Part shown: piece after piece, positions 40,964 to 52,021 of the stretch
Layout of the letters: each line of letters begins with the position of its first letter
How positions within the stretch are numbered: position 1 is the first letter of the stretch
Assembly: GCA_964017125.1 (NCBI GenBank)
Contig: OZ024902.1
Span: forward strand, 108,002,027-108,066,026
DNA: 64,000 nucleotides
From: Flabesymbios commensalis
Lineage: Eukaryota > Annelida > Polychaeta > Terebellida > Flabelligeridae
Direction of reading: 5' to 3'
The notes under the pieces: model-generated
Database searches by the model: none
Told to the model about the DNA's origin: nothing
Seen by the model: only the letters and a program-made list of their open reading frames with translations
Translations under genes and position numbers: made by a program

Positions 40964-41505
40964 CTGGTCTCTGTGAGCAGCATAAGAGTACACCAGGGTG
41001 TATATTTGGTATGATCATCTTAGGCAAACCACAGCAACATGTCGCAACATGGAGAGTATTATTAGGACTAACTGCATGTATTATGTCCAGTCAGTTTTTA
41101 CCTGTAGTTTATAGATTTTGCACTTTCTGGTGCATTCACCAGTGTGTTTGAAATGTAACTACAGGGGTGCATGATAAACATTGAAAGGATACATAAGAGT
41201 CTTGTAGCACTTACTGCCCGAAACAAAGTTTAATATCACATGTTTCTAACTATCACTGGACGTCTGGTATTGAACCTGGCACTAAAAGCAGGGCGATAGG
41301 TTTCCCTCCATTCACCCTCACATAATTTTCATTACTACTGACTGCCCGGGGTTAATTCTTGCATAATGTTCATGCATCTGAATAGAACTGTCAACAATGT
41401 GTATTTTTTTCTAAATTTTGTTTGCCATTTACAACACAAAAAACTAATGATTAAGTAACACCTCCCTGTACGTGATTAGAGGGGTTGGTGCAGTCGACAT
41501 ATATA
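40964..41505. other. No gene recognised
   Basis: No supported feature; open frames here are short and have no recognised motif. Confidence 0.4.
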
Positions 41506-41509
41506 TTTT

Positions 41510-41715
41510 TTATGGATTCTATTTGTTTACATTTAAAACATAGAAAAGTTTAAACTGAGGTAATTTTCAAGGTCTAATTAAGCCTGAAAATATTAAGGAT
41601 TTGCAATTTTGTAAGTGGACAAATGCCGAAATATTTAATGGACACAAATGTTAACAATGTTCTTCAACATAATTAGTCTCATTGGGGTAAGCCTCGTTTT
41701 CGGGTAAAATTCTAA
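41510..41715 (-). repeat. Repeat E, single inverted unit
   Basis: The reverse complement reads TTACCCGAAAACGAGGCTTA … ATGTTGAAGAACATTGTTAA … AAATATTTCGGCATTTGTCC … TTAGACCTTGAAAATTACCT. This is one unit of the array at 45790-47420 in opposite orientation. It may be the left arm of a larger foldback. Confidence 0.65.
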
Positions 41716-42724
41716 ATAGCCCCCAGTTCGACCAGCAATAGATCAAAATCCATATACATTGAAACAGATCAACATAGTACTACATATGATTTGTCTTTTC
41801 GCACAAAAATCTGTCTTGTATTTGTTAATATTTTAATTCCTAGGAGGTCAAGCTGATTTTATTTTCAAGATTAGACCCAGAAATGTATTAAGTCTGTTGC
41901 ACAAATGCCAAAAATTACAACCTGAGATAGTTGCTACTTTTATGTCATGGCATAAGTTGAAAAATAATACTTTTCGACATCATTTAAAGTTTTTAAATGT
42001 AAAGTTCAGGATTGTGTGGATTACTTGATTTCGAATGAAACTACGTATAACCTAACTACACTGGCTAGGATACGGATTTCATGGTTTAAAAGTTTGACTT
42101 CAAGAGAGATGGTTACCTCGGTCATTATAGTTTTCAATCGCGCTCTAAGCATGAAGACTTTATACTGTATTGGGACCGACCTCGACTGGATATTAGATCA
42201 GAAATACCTAAATGTCGCCGCTATTTAGGTTCAAATCCAAAACATATGAGACAAAATGCAATACCAGCCGTTTTATTGTCCTTGAAAATGTTTTATTTAA
42301 TGAATATCGGTATCTGTATCAGCTTGGGAGTCGACAGCTGGTGTATTCTTACAATTAATCCCTATAAACTGGCCAGCAGTCATGGTAGTCTGGTTGTAAA
42401 ATGAAAAAAATTACCGTGGGGTACTTTTTGTTGCCACACGGAAACCATTTTTTAAGAAACATCTATACGCACGAAAAAGGGAGGTTTCCATTGCCGGAAC
42501 TTGCTGTTCCATTGATTATTATGCAAATTAGCCAAGCATCCCCCCTCAAAAAAAACATTCTCCAATAACTTTAAGACTAATCGTCAAGGACACATCATTT
42601 ATATAATGTCTATTCCTACATTTTTATGGTCAAGGATTCACATAAGATATAAATGAAAGTATAAACTGTGGAAAATAATTAATTATAATGCTAATTAGGC
42701 AGCCATCGCCGGAAATTGATCTTC
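41716..42724. other. No gene recognised
   Basis: AT-rich DNA; short open frames only. Confidence 0.4.
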
Positions 42725-44185
42725 TCATGATAAATATGCAACCAATAATTTTTGACATAAATACATGTATGCCCATGACCAGATTTGTGTATGCTTAAAA
42801 ATGAGTGCTTATTTTCATAAATGTCATATTTTGTGTTTCGTGAAAGCATATAGCAGCCTTTTTAATAAGTGTGTGTTAAACCTGGGTTGAAATCTGAAGC
42901 ATTGAACTTTGCTCGGCATCTTAGTATATTATTTGTTATCCACTTGGTTTTAGATAATTTGGGTGTGCTGAGCTCGAATATGTCGGATAACATTTCATAT
43001 TTGGTGACTTTCACCTTTAAATTATCAAAGCACAAAATGACCGCCAAATTGTAAAGAAAATGTATTTGCTGTAACTTAATGGATCAGTAATGGATCAGTA
43101 AAAACATTTAAAAGAAAAAAAATCCAAAATGAACAAAAAACTGAATGGTTTTAAAAATGTATATTTCACCTCTTTTGGGTTTTTTTTTGCAAGGGGGAGC
43201 TTGATTTATGATTTTTTCATGACTTGGGGGTCGAAAAACTGTTTTTAATTTTTCATGTTCTCACCTATATTTAATCGGAAATTCTAAGATGGCCGTCATT
43301 TTACATATTTACATTCAAAATCATGATGTCATTCAAAATATTAAGTAAATCAAAGCATATCAGAATATAATGTGCTTAAACATATAGTTTCGGATGCCTT
43401 GTGACCTAATCCTTCGTATTACATACTCTACTTTTCTAGATTTCCATAAAAAAATGTGTTTTATTATATTATAATTCAGATTCATAAAAACGCTTCCATT
43501 TGTGTGCTAGCAGTAGCCATTTTTTTGAAGGTCAAATATAGGTAATTTTGGTCGAAACAAATAAGACATACATCTCTCAACTCTAAATCGAGTACTAAAC
43601 AGAAATTGTGTATTTATGTGCAACAAAAAAAAAAGAAAGTATGTGATTTAGAGGTCATTTTTTGTTTTGCTAATTTGAAGGTGAAGGACATCAAATATTA
43701 TATTATTCGACAGATTCGCATTGATCACACCCGAATTATGTAAAAAGAAGTGGATACGAAATTCTACACTTAAATATCGAGTAAAGTTAAATGTTCCCGA
43801 TTTCATCTCAGGATAAACACATTTTCATAAAAGGAATTATGACATTTATAAATCTCAATACCACTCAGTTTCAAGCATATACATATCTGGGGTCAGAAAA
43901 CATAGACCAGATATATATAGATATGACCAATAATTATGTTTTATCAAGCTGTTTCAATTGACCATGCTGACTAGTTTTCTTTTGTTGTTGATTCTGATTA
44001 TTTTTAATAACAAATATGTTTCAACTTCTGTGGAGACATGACAATTTACTCCACGGCAACATGCAGTATATCATTGGAACATAAACTTAATTATCAGACG
44101 TGTTACATGTGTTAATTGGTAAATTATACCAGCAACAACAGGCGCTTACGTAACCTAACCCCCTAAATATAGACAGGTTTTAGGG
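42725..44185. mobile_element. Foldback element D, copy 2
   Basis: Arms about 42725-43060 and 43680-44000 are inverted: CAGATTTGTGTATGCTT … TTTTCATAAATGTCATA … TTTAAATTATCAAAGCACAAAATGGCC-like text, with the inverse on the right (ACATTTATAAATCTCAATAC, CATATACATATCTGGGGTC). The outer right end (44000-44185: TTTACTCCACGGCAACATGC, GTTACGTAAGCG reading inverted, AGACAGGTTTTAGG) matches the outer left end of copy 1 in inverse. The left outer end is missing. Together the copies define the full family. Confidence 0.7.
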
Positions 44186-44852
44186 GTACCCCCATATAAG
44201 CATATCTATAGTACGCGTGATGCGGTGCGGAAACCACGTTTTTCTTTAGCCTGACACCCTAATGAAAAAATAGTTTCCACATGGTAGCAAAGTGTCACCC
44301 CTACACCTATTTCTAGAGCACTTTTTAGATTCTACCACCAGGCTACTGGTGAACATGGCAGGGAATTCTTGTAACAAGTACACAGTATTTTATTACACTG
44401 GCCTCCACAGTTACATTTGATTATTTTTAGGAGTTTGATTGAGACATTCTAATGGGTGCCAATCCTGAAAGATGTGTTCTGCAATATATTTTGTTAATGC
44501 TGTTATATTTTGTTAATTTAATCGGTGCTGTAGTTTTTTTCCAATTAGTCCAGGGCGTTTATGATTTGAGGTGGAACTAATTGCAACAGAAGCGATTTTG
44601 AGGTGGAACTAATTGCAACAGAAGCATTGATGAATTCAGTATTGTATCCAAAATGACCAGAAAAAGGCCCAAGACGTAAAAATTCAAGCGACAGTTGTAT
44701 AGCTAATGAACATAATGACCATGAAAAAAATTCTGGCTTGGAAACATTTTGGTCATTGTGGATGTTAATGAGCCCCAAAAAAAGCAAAAAAAAGCTTTTG
44801 TTGCAATTGTTTTCCCGTGTTCACTACTTTTTGGCTTATTAATACCCTGAAC
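44186..44852. repeat. Unassigned region with a 32-bp tandem duplication
   Basis: TTGAGGTGGAACTAATTGCA followed by ACAGAAGC occurs twice, 32 bp apart, at about 44566 and 44598. Nothing else is recognised in the stretch. Confidence 0.6.
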
Positions 44853-45440
44853 TTAATGCCATATGGACTTGAAGTGGTGTCGCATCCACTCAAGTAAACT
44901 ATAAATGAGTGCTGGATCTTTAGATTTCTTTTCAGTGTTTTCAGTCTGTCTTGATGTAATCATGTACATGTTTTCATAGTAATCTGAGAGATCAGCATGA
45001 TGTATCAAGAGTTGAAAAATATCCGTATCGTCTGCGATAACACCTGTTGGTTTAGTTTGTGTTGACCCGCAGGCCACGGTACACATATTTTATAATCTGA
45101 ATCACCTTCTGCATACTGGACGGTAATATCTACATTGGCCATGTATTCAGCAAGAAGTCTTATTTAGGTCTGGTTATTGGACGAATTCGCAAGAAATGCT
45201 TTATACACATGGCCAGCCTCAATTCTGCAGATACTGAGACTGATGCACCAACATATTTTCTCATTCTACGATTATATGCTTCATCTTTACTACTAAAGCC
45301 ATGATACCCGTCAAATACCACCACTGCACCATTGTTGTTAGATACGTAGTTCGTGTACATATCACATATATCAACGTACCATATGTGGAATGCTTAGACC
45401 ATGAAACCTATGGAGTAACATTTAGTCCCCCACCATCAAC
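44853..45440 (-). pseudogene. Decayed PIN-like (FEN1-fold-like) coding remnant
   Basis: Minus-strand segments read YVDICDMYTNYVSNNNG + AVVVFDGYHGFSSKDEAYNR + RMRKYVG (about 45385-45260), and later TGVIADDTDIFQLLIHHADL and ENMYMITSRQ (about 45050-44950). The series VVFDGY…SxKDxxxxRR … VIADDTDxxxLLxHH follows a recurrent invertebrate repeat-associated protein type with acidic residues placed like PIN/FEN1 nucleases. The middle is missing and the frame is disrupted. The family is recalled from pattern, not searched. It lies between repeats E and D and may have been cargo of a larger element. Confidence 0.5.
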
Positions 45441-45789
45441 AACAATCTGTAAACTCATGTCGGGTGTTTCCGAGATCATATCGGCTTGGACTAGCTTTAC
45501 AATATGATGTATCACTTCGACTTTATATCTTGTCCATATGTACATATTGTTTTTAAAGAAGTGAACTGAGTTTAGCAAATGAACCCAGTTCTTTTAACCC
45601 TTCTAACAGTGAATGGAATTAGCTATTAGTCTAAGACAGCCAGTGTCGCATGTTGGCTATTCAAGGTAATGAATAATATAATAATTTGTAATACATTGGC
45701 GCTGAATGTATGATGCAGTGTAATTCAATCCAATTGACTGAATGACTGACCAAATTCTATGGATTTGGCACAATGACTGGTTGAAAAGG
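45441..45789. other. No gene recognised
   Basis: A TTAACCCTTCTAACAGTG word at about 45595 resembles the TTAACCC-type element ends, without a partner. Otherwise nothing. Confidence 0.4.
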
Positions 45790-47420
45790 GGTCATTTTGT
45801 ATTTGGGTGAGGTTTTAAGTGTGTTTTTACATAGCCACACCGAGTGAAATTATGTTGAAAAGAATTTGTTAGTATTTCTGTCCAGTAAATATTTCGGCAT
45901 TTGAAGACCAAAAAAATGCGAATTATTTATATTTTAGGTCTAATTTGACTTTGAAAATGTCCTCAGTTTGACTTCTTATGATATTTGAGATGTGAACAAA
46001 TAGAATCCCCCCCAAAAAAATTGTGCGAAAATACATATTATAAGTGGTGCTACGATGTTTAGTTTTCAAACGATAGCGATTTATTAAAAAAATACAAAAA
46101 ATACTGGTTTGATGGCGGCCATTTCAGGTTTTTTACTCAAAAACGAGGCTTTCCAGAGGCCGATTCGGGTTGATTTTTATGTGTGTTTTTTCACATAGCG
46201 CAAACGAGTAAAATTATGTTGAAAAACATTTGGTAACATTTTTGTAAATTAAATATTTTGGCATTTGTGCACTTAAAAAATGATAATTGTCTAATTTGAC
46301 ATTCACCTTGAAAAGGACTTCAGTTTGACCTCTGAGAAATTTATAAATTTGAAAAAAAGTGCGAAAAAACATTATATGTGGTTCTACATTATTTAGTTCT
46401 GAAAGATAGCGATTAAATTTTTTTATAAATTACTGGTTTAATGGCGGACATTTTGGATTTTACCCGAAAACGAGGCTTTCCTCAAGGATGATTCAGGTGT
46501 GTGTTTGATGTTTTTTTTTAAGAGCTCCACCGAGTCAATTATATTGAAAAGCATTTGTTAACATTTTTTGTAAATTAAATATTTTGCATTTGTGCACTTG
46601 AAAAATGTTAATTCTTCACCATTTTAGGTCTAATTTGACCTTGAAAATGACGTCAGTTTGACCTTTTGGAACTTTGAAATGTAAACAAATAGAATCACTT
46701 GAAAAAATAGTGTGAACTAAATATATTATATGTGGTTCTACGATGTTTAGTTCTTAAATGATAGCGATTAAAAAATATATATATATTACTGGTTTAATGG
46801 CGGAGGATTCGGGTGGGATTTTATGTTGTTTTAAATAGTTTCACCGCGTCAAGTTATGTTGAAAAACATTTGTTAACATTTTTGTCAATTAAATATTTCG
46901 GCATTTGTGCACTTAAAAAGTGCACTTTTTTCACATTTTTTAGTTCTAATAAGACCTTGACCTTAAAAATGACCTCAGTTTGACCTCTTAAAAATATAAT
47001 CTATTATATGTGGCTGTACAATGTTTAATTCTGAAATGATAGCGCTTTATTTTTATTTTTTTTATAAATTATACACTTTATTCAGGCCTAATTTGACCTT
47101 GACCTTGAAAATGCTCTCAGGAATTTTAAATGTGAACAAAAAGAATCCTTTAGAAAAATTAGTGCAAAAAGATATATTATATGTGGCTGTCCGATGTTTA
47201 CTGATAGCGATTTATTAAAAATTTACACAAATTACTGGTTTAATGGCGGCCATTTTAGATTTTACCCGAAAACGAGGCTTTCCCCAAGGAGGATTTGGGT
47301 GGGGTTTTATGGGTGTTTTCACATAACCCCACTAAGTCAAATTTCGTTGAAAAACCTTTGTTAACATTTTTGTCCAATTAAAAATATTGATTGAACATTT
47401 TTGAAAAACAAGTTTTTTTC
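45790..47420 (+). repeat. Repeat E tandem array, about 4-5 units of 330-450 bp
   Basis: The units carry, in order, ATGGCGGCCATTTTAGATTT, ACCCGAAAACGAGGCTTTCC, GGTGTTTTCACATA, TATGTTGAAAAACATTTGTT, AAATATTTCGGCATTTGTGC, TTTGACCTTGAAAATGACCT and TCTAATTTGACC. CGAGGCTTTCC anchors fall at about 46148, 46474 and 47275, with a shortened unit at 46800. A single inverted unit sits at 41510-41715. Confidence 0.75.
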
Positions 47421-47640
47421 GGGAATTATTTTTCAGCACAGAATTATATAGCTTATAGTCAGAAACATCAACCGTACAGTTCTATATCCTGACGATAAGC
47501 TGAAAATATAAAATTACAAAGCATAGCTTGTCGCAATCATTTAAAAGAAAATTATAAAATATGCGATCACATTCTAGGTGACTGTGGATCAGATTGGTCA
47601 GATTATGCCGATCCTTATAATTTATGCTGGTCACATGGCT

Positions 47641-48010
47641 CCTGGTACCTTATTTGAGGAACATATAAGCCCTGAAAGATGTGGTAAATGTGCCTGGTAC
47701 CTTTTGCGAGACAAATTGCTATTTGATGATCATCAGCGATAAAATGCTAACTGCACTTGGTATCTTATATAAAACACATTCCATCTCTGTCAACGATGTG
47801 GCATAAAGTGTTAACTGCACTTGGTACCTTCAATAGGTCACATTTTAGCCCCCTGATTGTCGAGCGGAAAAGTGGTAACTCCACTTGGCACCTTCTATGA
47901 GACACATTTTATCTCTCTGAATAATGTGGGATAAAGTGTTAACTGCACTTGGTATCTTGTATGAGACAATATTCAATCTGGTGAGCAATGAGTTGTAAAG
48001 TGCTAAGTGT
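47641..48010 (+). repeat. 63-65-bp minisatellite, about 6 units
   Basis: TTAACTGCACTTGGTACCTT with ATGAGACACATTTTATCTCT recurs. GGTACC/GGTATC/GGCACC anchors lie at 47644, 47696, 47759, 47823, 47886 and 47951. Units are diverged, so it is not recent. Confidence 0.75.
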
Positions 48011-49480
48011 GCTTATGGAATGTATTTCACCCGTTTGTGTACTCAAAGAAGGTACCTATAGCATGTAGAACCTTACAAAAACCAAACTAAAATGTTTTTC
48101 ACTAGATAGTAAGGTACCAACACGATTTTCCTCATTAAAACACAATTTTGATGTGAATAAAATAAAGAATAAATTTTCTTACGATTTAATGGAAATAATC
48201 ATAAAGTTGAGTGAAATTCTGTCATTCACAGTTCGAGATATCATATAAACAAACCCTCAGTTCGAAAATGTTGATTTTCTCAAAATTACATTTTGGCATT
48301 TGGTACATTTTGTCATCCAATAGACGATATATAATTGTAACATTTTGTATTTATTTTGTTTATGTAATCAATCAAATTAAATTGTAAATTACGTCATATG
48401 TAATTGTAACAAAGCCGCCGGAATGTACCTTCTAGCATGGCGGGTCACAATTTTTGATCAACAACTATGTCAACAAAATAAATATATTGAATGTAAGATT
48501 AGAAACAAAGATAAAATGTCTTTTCAAGCGACAAATGTGAATACATGCAGATACACTAGTTGTGTTTCGTGCTTGAGCGCTGGTGTGTATCTTATTTGAC
48601 AAGGATGACGAATATATCAGTAGTTGTGATAGCAAATGTTCAACTACATACAATGTGACCAAACATCGTAGTAGTAATGGCCTATCTGATGAAGCAGAGG
48701 TAGATAGTGTGCTGTATTTTAACATTGTAAGTGGCGAAGTATAAAAATAAAGAAACGTTTTGTTTAAAAGCGCTGTTGTGTGGTATAATTACGGCAGTAT
48801 TGTTTTTAATGCTTCCCTAACAATTTGACTCCGCAATTTGACCATGAAAATGAATTTTTATCGTGTCTGGTGTGGTTTCTTGCTGTGTAGATTGTATATA
48901 TATTTATATCAAAAAATATATATTCAGAAACCAGGCTGTCTGATCTTGTATTGAAACCTTTTCGTGATAAGGTCTAAATATTATTTAGATTTCCGGTGGA
49001 CTTTTCTCACTTTGCATGCACTCATATTTGTAGATGCACTTTGTGTTCGAATGTAGGCGCATAAACTTCTATTCGAGTACAAACATTTTTAAATTCCATT
49101 TAAATTCTTTAAAATCGTAATTATTTGATTTCTTTCAACAAAAAATAAAAATCGCTGATTTTCACTTTGAAGTTAACTTGCAGGTGTGACTCCAGGCAAT
49201 AGGTGTAGCACGTTGTAATTTTCAAATAAAAGCCAAATGATAAGCGCATACACGTAGTATTCGAATAGAAGTGCATGCACATATAAACTACAGCCTGACG
49301 GCACTGAAGTAGAGCTTGCGTCTACCTTCAGGGTTATTGTTCTATGGACAGCTAAAATGGAGCTGTCTGACAATAATTATCATAGCTGCTTAACTGTTTT
49401 GCTTATTTCAATCAAAAGCTCAAAGTTATAGAAAATGGTGTTTATTTTATTATTTAACTCTTTAAAGTATTAAAACCCAG
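48011..49480. other. No gene; weak inverted pair
   Basis: CTTCTATTCGAGTAC (about 49068) and GTAGTATTCGAATAGAAGTG (about 49255) form a loose inverted pair with GCGCATA/TATGCGC-like words, possibly a degraded foldback. Otherwise nothing is supported. Confidence 0.35.
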
Positions 49481-49489
49481 TGAGGGCTT

Positions 49490-49885
49490 TTGAACTCTGA
49501 ACTTTTAAGTTTCTAGTCCAAAGTCTGAACTCTTTAAGTCTGAAAAAATTCGAAGTAGCCTATATTGTCCAAAGTCTGAAATTCAAAGACCGAAGTTCAA
49601 AGTCCGAAGGACGAGGTCTGTCCGAAGTATATCCAAAGTCTAAAATCTGAACTTTAAGTCGAAAGTTCAAAGTTTGAAGCTCAAATTATGATGTCAAAAT
49701 TTCGAAGTCTGTTCGAAGTTTTAAATCTGAAGTGTGAAATTCAAAATCTGAAGTCCAAAATCCAAATCCTGATGTTCGAAGTCTGGCCGAGGTCCAAAGT
49801 CTGAAGTAGGAGTCTGACGTCTGAAGTCTGTCCGAAGTTTGTCTGAAGTCTGTCATAAATCTGAAAACTGTCCGAAGTCTGTCTT
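49490..49885 (+). repeat. Degenerate AAGTCTGAA minisatellite
   Basis: About 400 bp built from variants of AAGTCTGAA, AAAGTCCGAAG and TCTGTCCGAAGT every 8-12 bp in one orientation. No fixed higher-order unit was seen. Confidence 0.8.
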
Positions 49886-49965
49886 ACGGCAAAACACCAC
49901 CATATCGCTTAATATGCCATTCAACATAGTGTTATATGTTATATTTCAAATACATACAATTTTAA

Positions 49966-50205
49966 CTCTTTAAGTGCTTCATTACTACTTAACATTTTCC
50001 TTTCATTTGAAGTTGGCATTGCTCACGCAATTGCCAACTTCAAATGAAAGGAAAATACCTCCTCACTTAAAAATTAAACCTGCTAAATTTCACAATGGGG
50101 GCTTTACTCAAGATTTATACATGCATATTTGTTCAATTTCTGTCAAATTTTAGTTGTGGAAAAACAGAATGAATGCGCTTAAAAGCGTCGCCCGCACTCA
50201 AAGGG
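49966..50205. mobile_element. TTAACCCTTT-type MITE M2 (240 bp)
   Basis: TTAA (49962-49965) + CTCTTTAAGTGC … GCACTCAAAGGG + TTAA (50206-50209): 12-bp inverted ends differing at two positions, with an intact TTAA duplication. It encloses a perfect 25-bp-stem hairpin (49994-50056). The TTAA target and CCCTTT end fit piggyBac- or Kolobok-type mobilisation. Confidence 0.75.
49994..50056. repeat. Perfect 25-bp-stem hairpin inside MITE M2
   Basis: 49994-50018 (ATTTTCCTTTCATTTGAAGT + TGGCA) pairs perfectly with 50032-50056. The 13-base loop TTGCTCACGCAAT can pair further (TTGC/GCAA). The shape resembles a microRNA precursor but also an internal MITE palindrome. Confidence 0.85.
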
Positions 50206-50246
50206 TTAATTCCAGTCATGTTTCTCAGAGGAGAAAATAATTGGGT

Positions 50247-50480
50247 GTAATTGCTTGCATTGACTGTGGAGATTCTCTGGCTTTTAAAAAAAGCAGAGAC
50301 CTGAAAAAGTAAAAAAAATTATCCCACCACCAAATCAGATATGAGTACTGATAATTTCAAAATAATTGCATGTACATGTAATTGTTTACATTGACAGCGT
50401 AGATTATCTGACTTCTAAAAGGAAGAAACCTGAAATATATAAAAAGTGACCCTGCCACCGAATCAGATATAAGTGTGTCT
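50247..50480 (+). repeat. Two tandem units of about 131 bp
   Basis: GTAATTGCTTGCATTGACTG (50247) and GTAATTGTTTACATTGACAG (50378) head parallel units containing GGAGATTCTCTGGCTTTTAA / GTAGATTATCTGACTTCTAA and CCACCAAATCAGATATGAGT / CCACCGAATCAGATATAAGT. Moderately diverged. Confidence 0.75.
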
Positions 50481-50871
50481 TGAGGCGCCTTGCAACCACC
50501 ATAATAAATTTGAATTTTTTCTTATATCTGGTGACGTGATATAAAAATTATACAAAACTAGCTCACACACCACTGCTCTACTGTTTCCTCTCTGTTTTTA
50601 TGCCTGAGTCACAAATCCAATTCGGCCGGCATCCGAAAATTGGCCGGCCCATATTTTCGACATATATTTTCCAAATATGGATGCGGCCAATAATTATGTT
50701 TTTTATATGATTTAGTCGAGTGTTTTTTGTTTGTATGTGCAAAAAAGAAACTGAAAATCATGCAGGTGGAGTGGAGCTGCTTTAGCAATCAGTATTAACA
50801 ACCTTGTTGTTAACAAGATCATGGGTTTTTAACCATAGAAATATTTTTATTTTCTATGTACATGTATTTAA

Positions 50872-50964
50872 CCCTTTCAGTGCGGAGACCGACTTTAGAC
50901 GTCAGAATCTGACGTCTATAGACGTCATATTCTGACGTCTAAAATCGATCCCGCACTGAGAGGG
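50872..50964. mobile_element. CCCTTTCAGTGC MITE M1 (93 bp) with GACGTC palindromes
   Basis: TTAA (50868) + CCCTTTCAGTGCGGAGACCG … TCGATCCCGCACTGAGAGGG + TAAA. The interior is ACGTCAGAATCTGACGTCTA and TAGACGTCATATTCTGACGT: four GACGTC sites in palindromic order. The left half recurs at 21720-21790. Confidence 0.75.
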
Positions 50965-51351
50965 TAAAATATTCATAATAGCCGTCGACCCATAGCATAT
51001 GTATTCAAATGTAGCTAAAAGTGGCAACTAAGACATTTATGATGATTACAAAAAATCATTTGGTCCCTATATGCCTAAAAAATAATATTTTAGCGTTGTA
51101 GGGGTTAACGCCACTCCAAACATTCTGATTCGGCATGGTGCGCAACCACCCATTACAGAACACACAGTAAGCGTGTTTTTGCCTAGAGAACTGATGTCGA
51201 CTATGATAGCCTCCCAGTGTGTTTATTAACACTTTTGTAACCAGTTTGTAAAATTAAAATATGCCTTAAATATTGAAACACTTGATATTCGTTGTGTCCA
51301 AGTCATTTTTGGTGACTTGAAGTTAGTGTGAATCGCAGTGGCAATGGTCAG

Positions 51352-51680
51352 CAGCAAGTTAGACTGTTGTAACTCACTCTTCCACAATGTGCCAGAAAAT
51401 GACATCGCTAGATTACAACGCGTTCAGAACTGCCTTACAAGAGTGGTAACCAAAGCTCAACGTGTCGTTCCTTTCCTATTCTGAAAAATAATATTACATT
51501 GTCCTCCTATGAAGTATATTATTCTATTTAAAATATGCACATTAATGCACGAACTCTGATAGACAACTAGCCTGCATATCTGGCCAACTTATTTGCTCGA
51601 CCGAAATGCTCAAAATATCCACGCTCCACAAATTCAAATTGATTTATTGTTCCCCGTATTTACCTCACAGTTAACTGATG
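51352..51680 (+). mobile_element. LINE RT C-terminal fragment (CR1/L2-like)
   Basis: SKLDCCNSLFHNVPENDIAR + LQRVQNCLTRVVTKAQR, then KYIILFKICTLMHE and (other frame) LLARPKCSKYPRSTNS and IVPRIY. The LDYCNSLL…LQxVQNxxARVV series is typical of CR1/L2/Rex-type LINEs. It is frameshifted and non-functional. Confidence 0.75.
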
Positions 51681-51734
51681 CATATTTTGATATCAGTAGA
51701 AATTTAAATTCCGGAGGTCAAGTATTATACATGT

Positions 51735-51870
51735 ATTATTATATTATATTTCTTAACTTTGCTAAAGCCTTTGATTCATTCTGTACCACATTGCCTAATA
51801 GTTCTAAAACTTAAAAAATGGCTTTTGCAGTAACTTAATTAATTGGATCGAAAATTATCTACTTGAGCGG
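51735..51870 (+). mobile_element. LINE RT fragment with FAKAFD motif
   Basis: FLNFAKAFDSFCTTLPNS corresponds to the RT block LDFSKAFDxVxHxxLLxKL, followed by NWIENYLLERN. It sits downstream of a segment that should follow it in a LINE, so it is a separate insertion or a rearranged piece. Confidence 0.65.
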
Positions 51871-51877
51871 AATTCGT

Positions 51878-52021
51878 GAATTTAAGAATCTCGCGAAAAT
51901 TATTATCATAATAGCGCTACTACCATCGAAATTGAAATTTCGCGAATTCTAGACTCCACAAAAAATCCCAAAATCACAAATTCGCGAAACTATAAGCACG
52001 CGAAAATTACCGGATCTACAG
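51878..52021. repeat. TTCGCG/TACAGTA-type repeat
   Basis: CTCGCGAAAATTATTATCAT … AATTTCGCGAATTC … CGCGAAAATTACCGGATC + TACAGTA. Similar short texts occur at 35495-35625 and 36845-36900. Confidence 0.5.
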
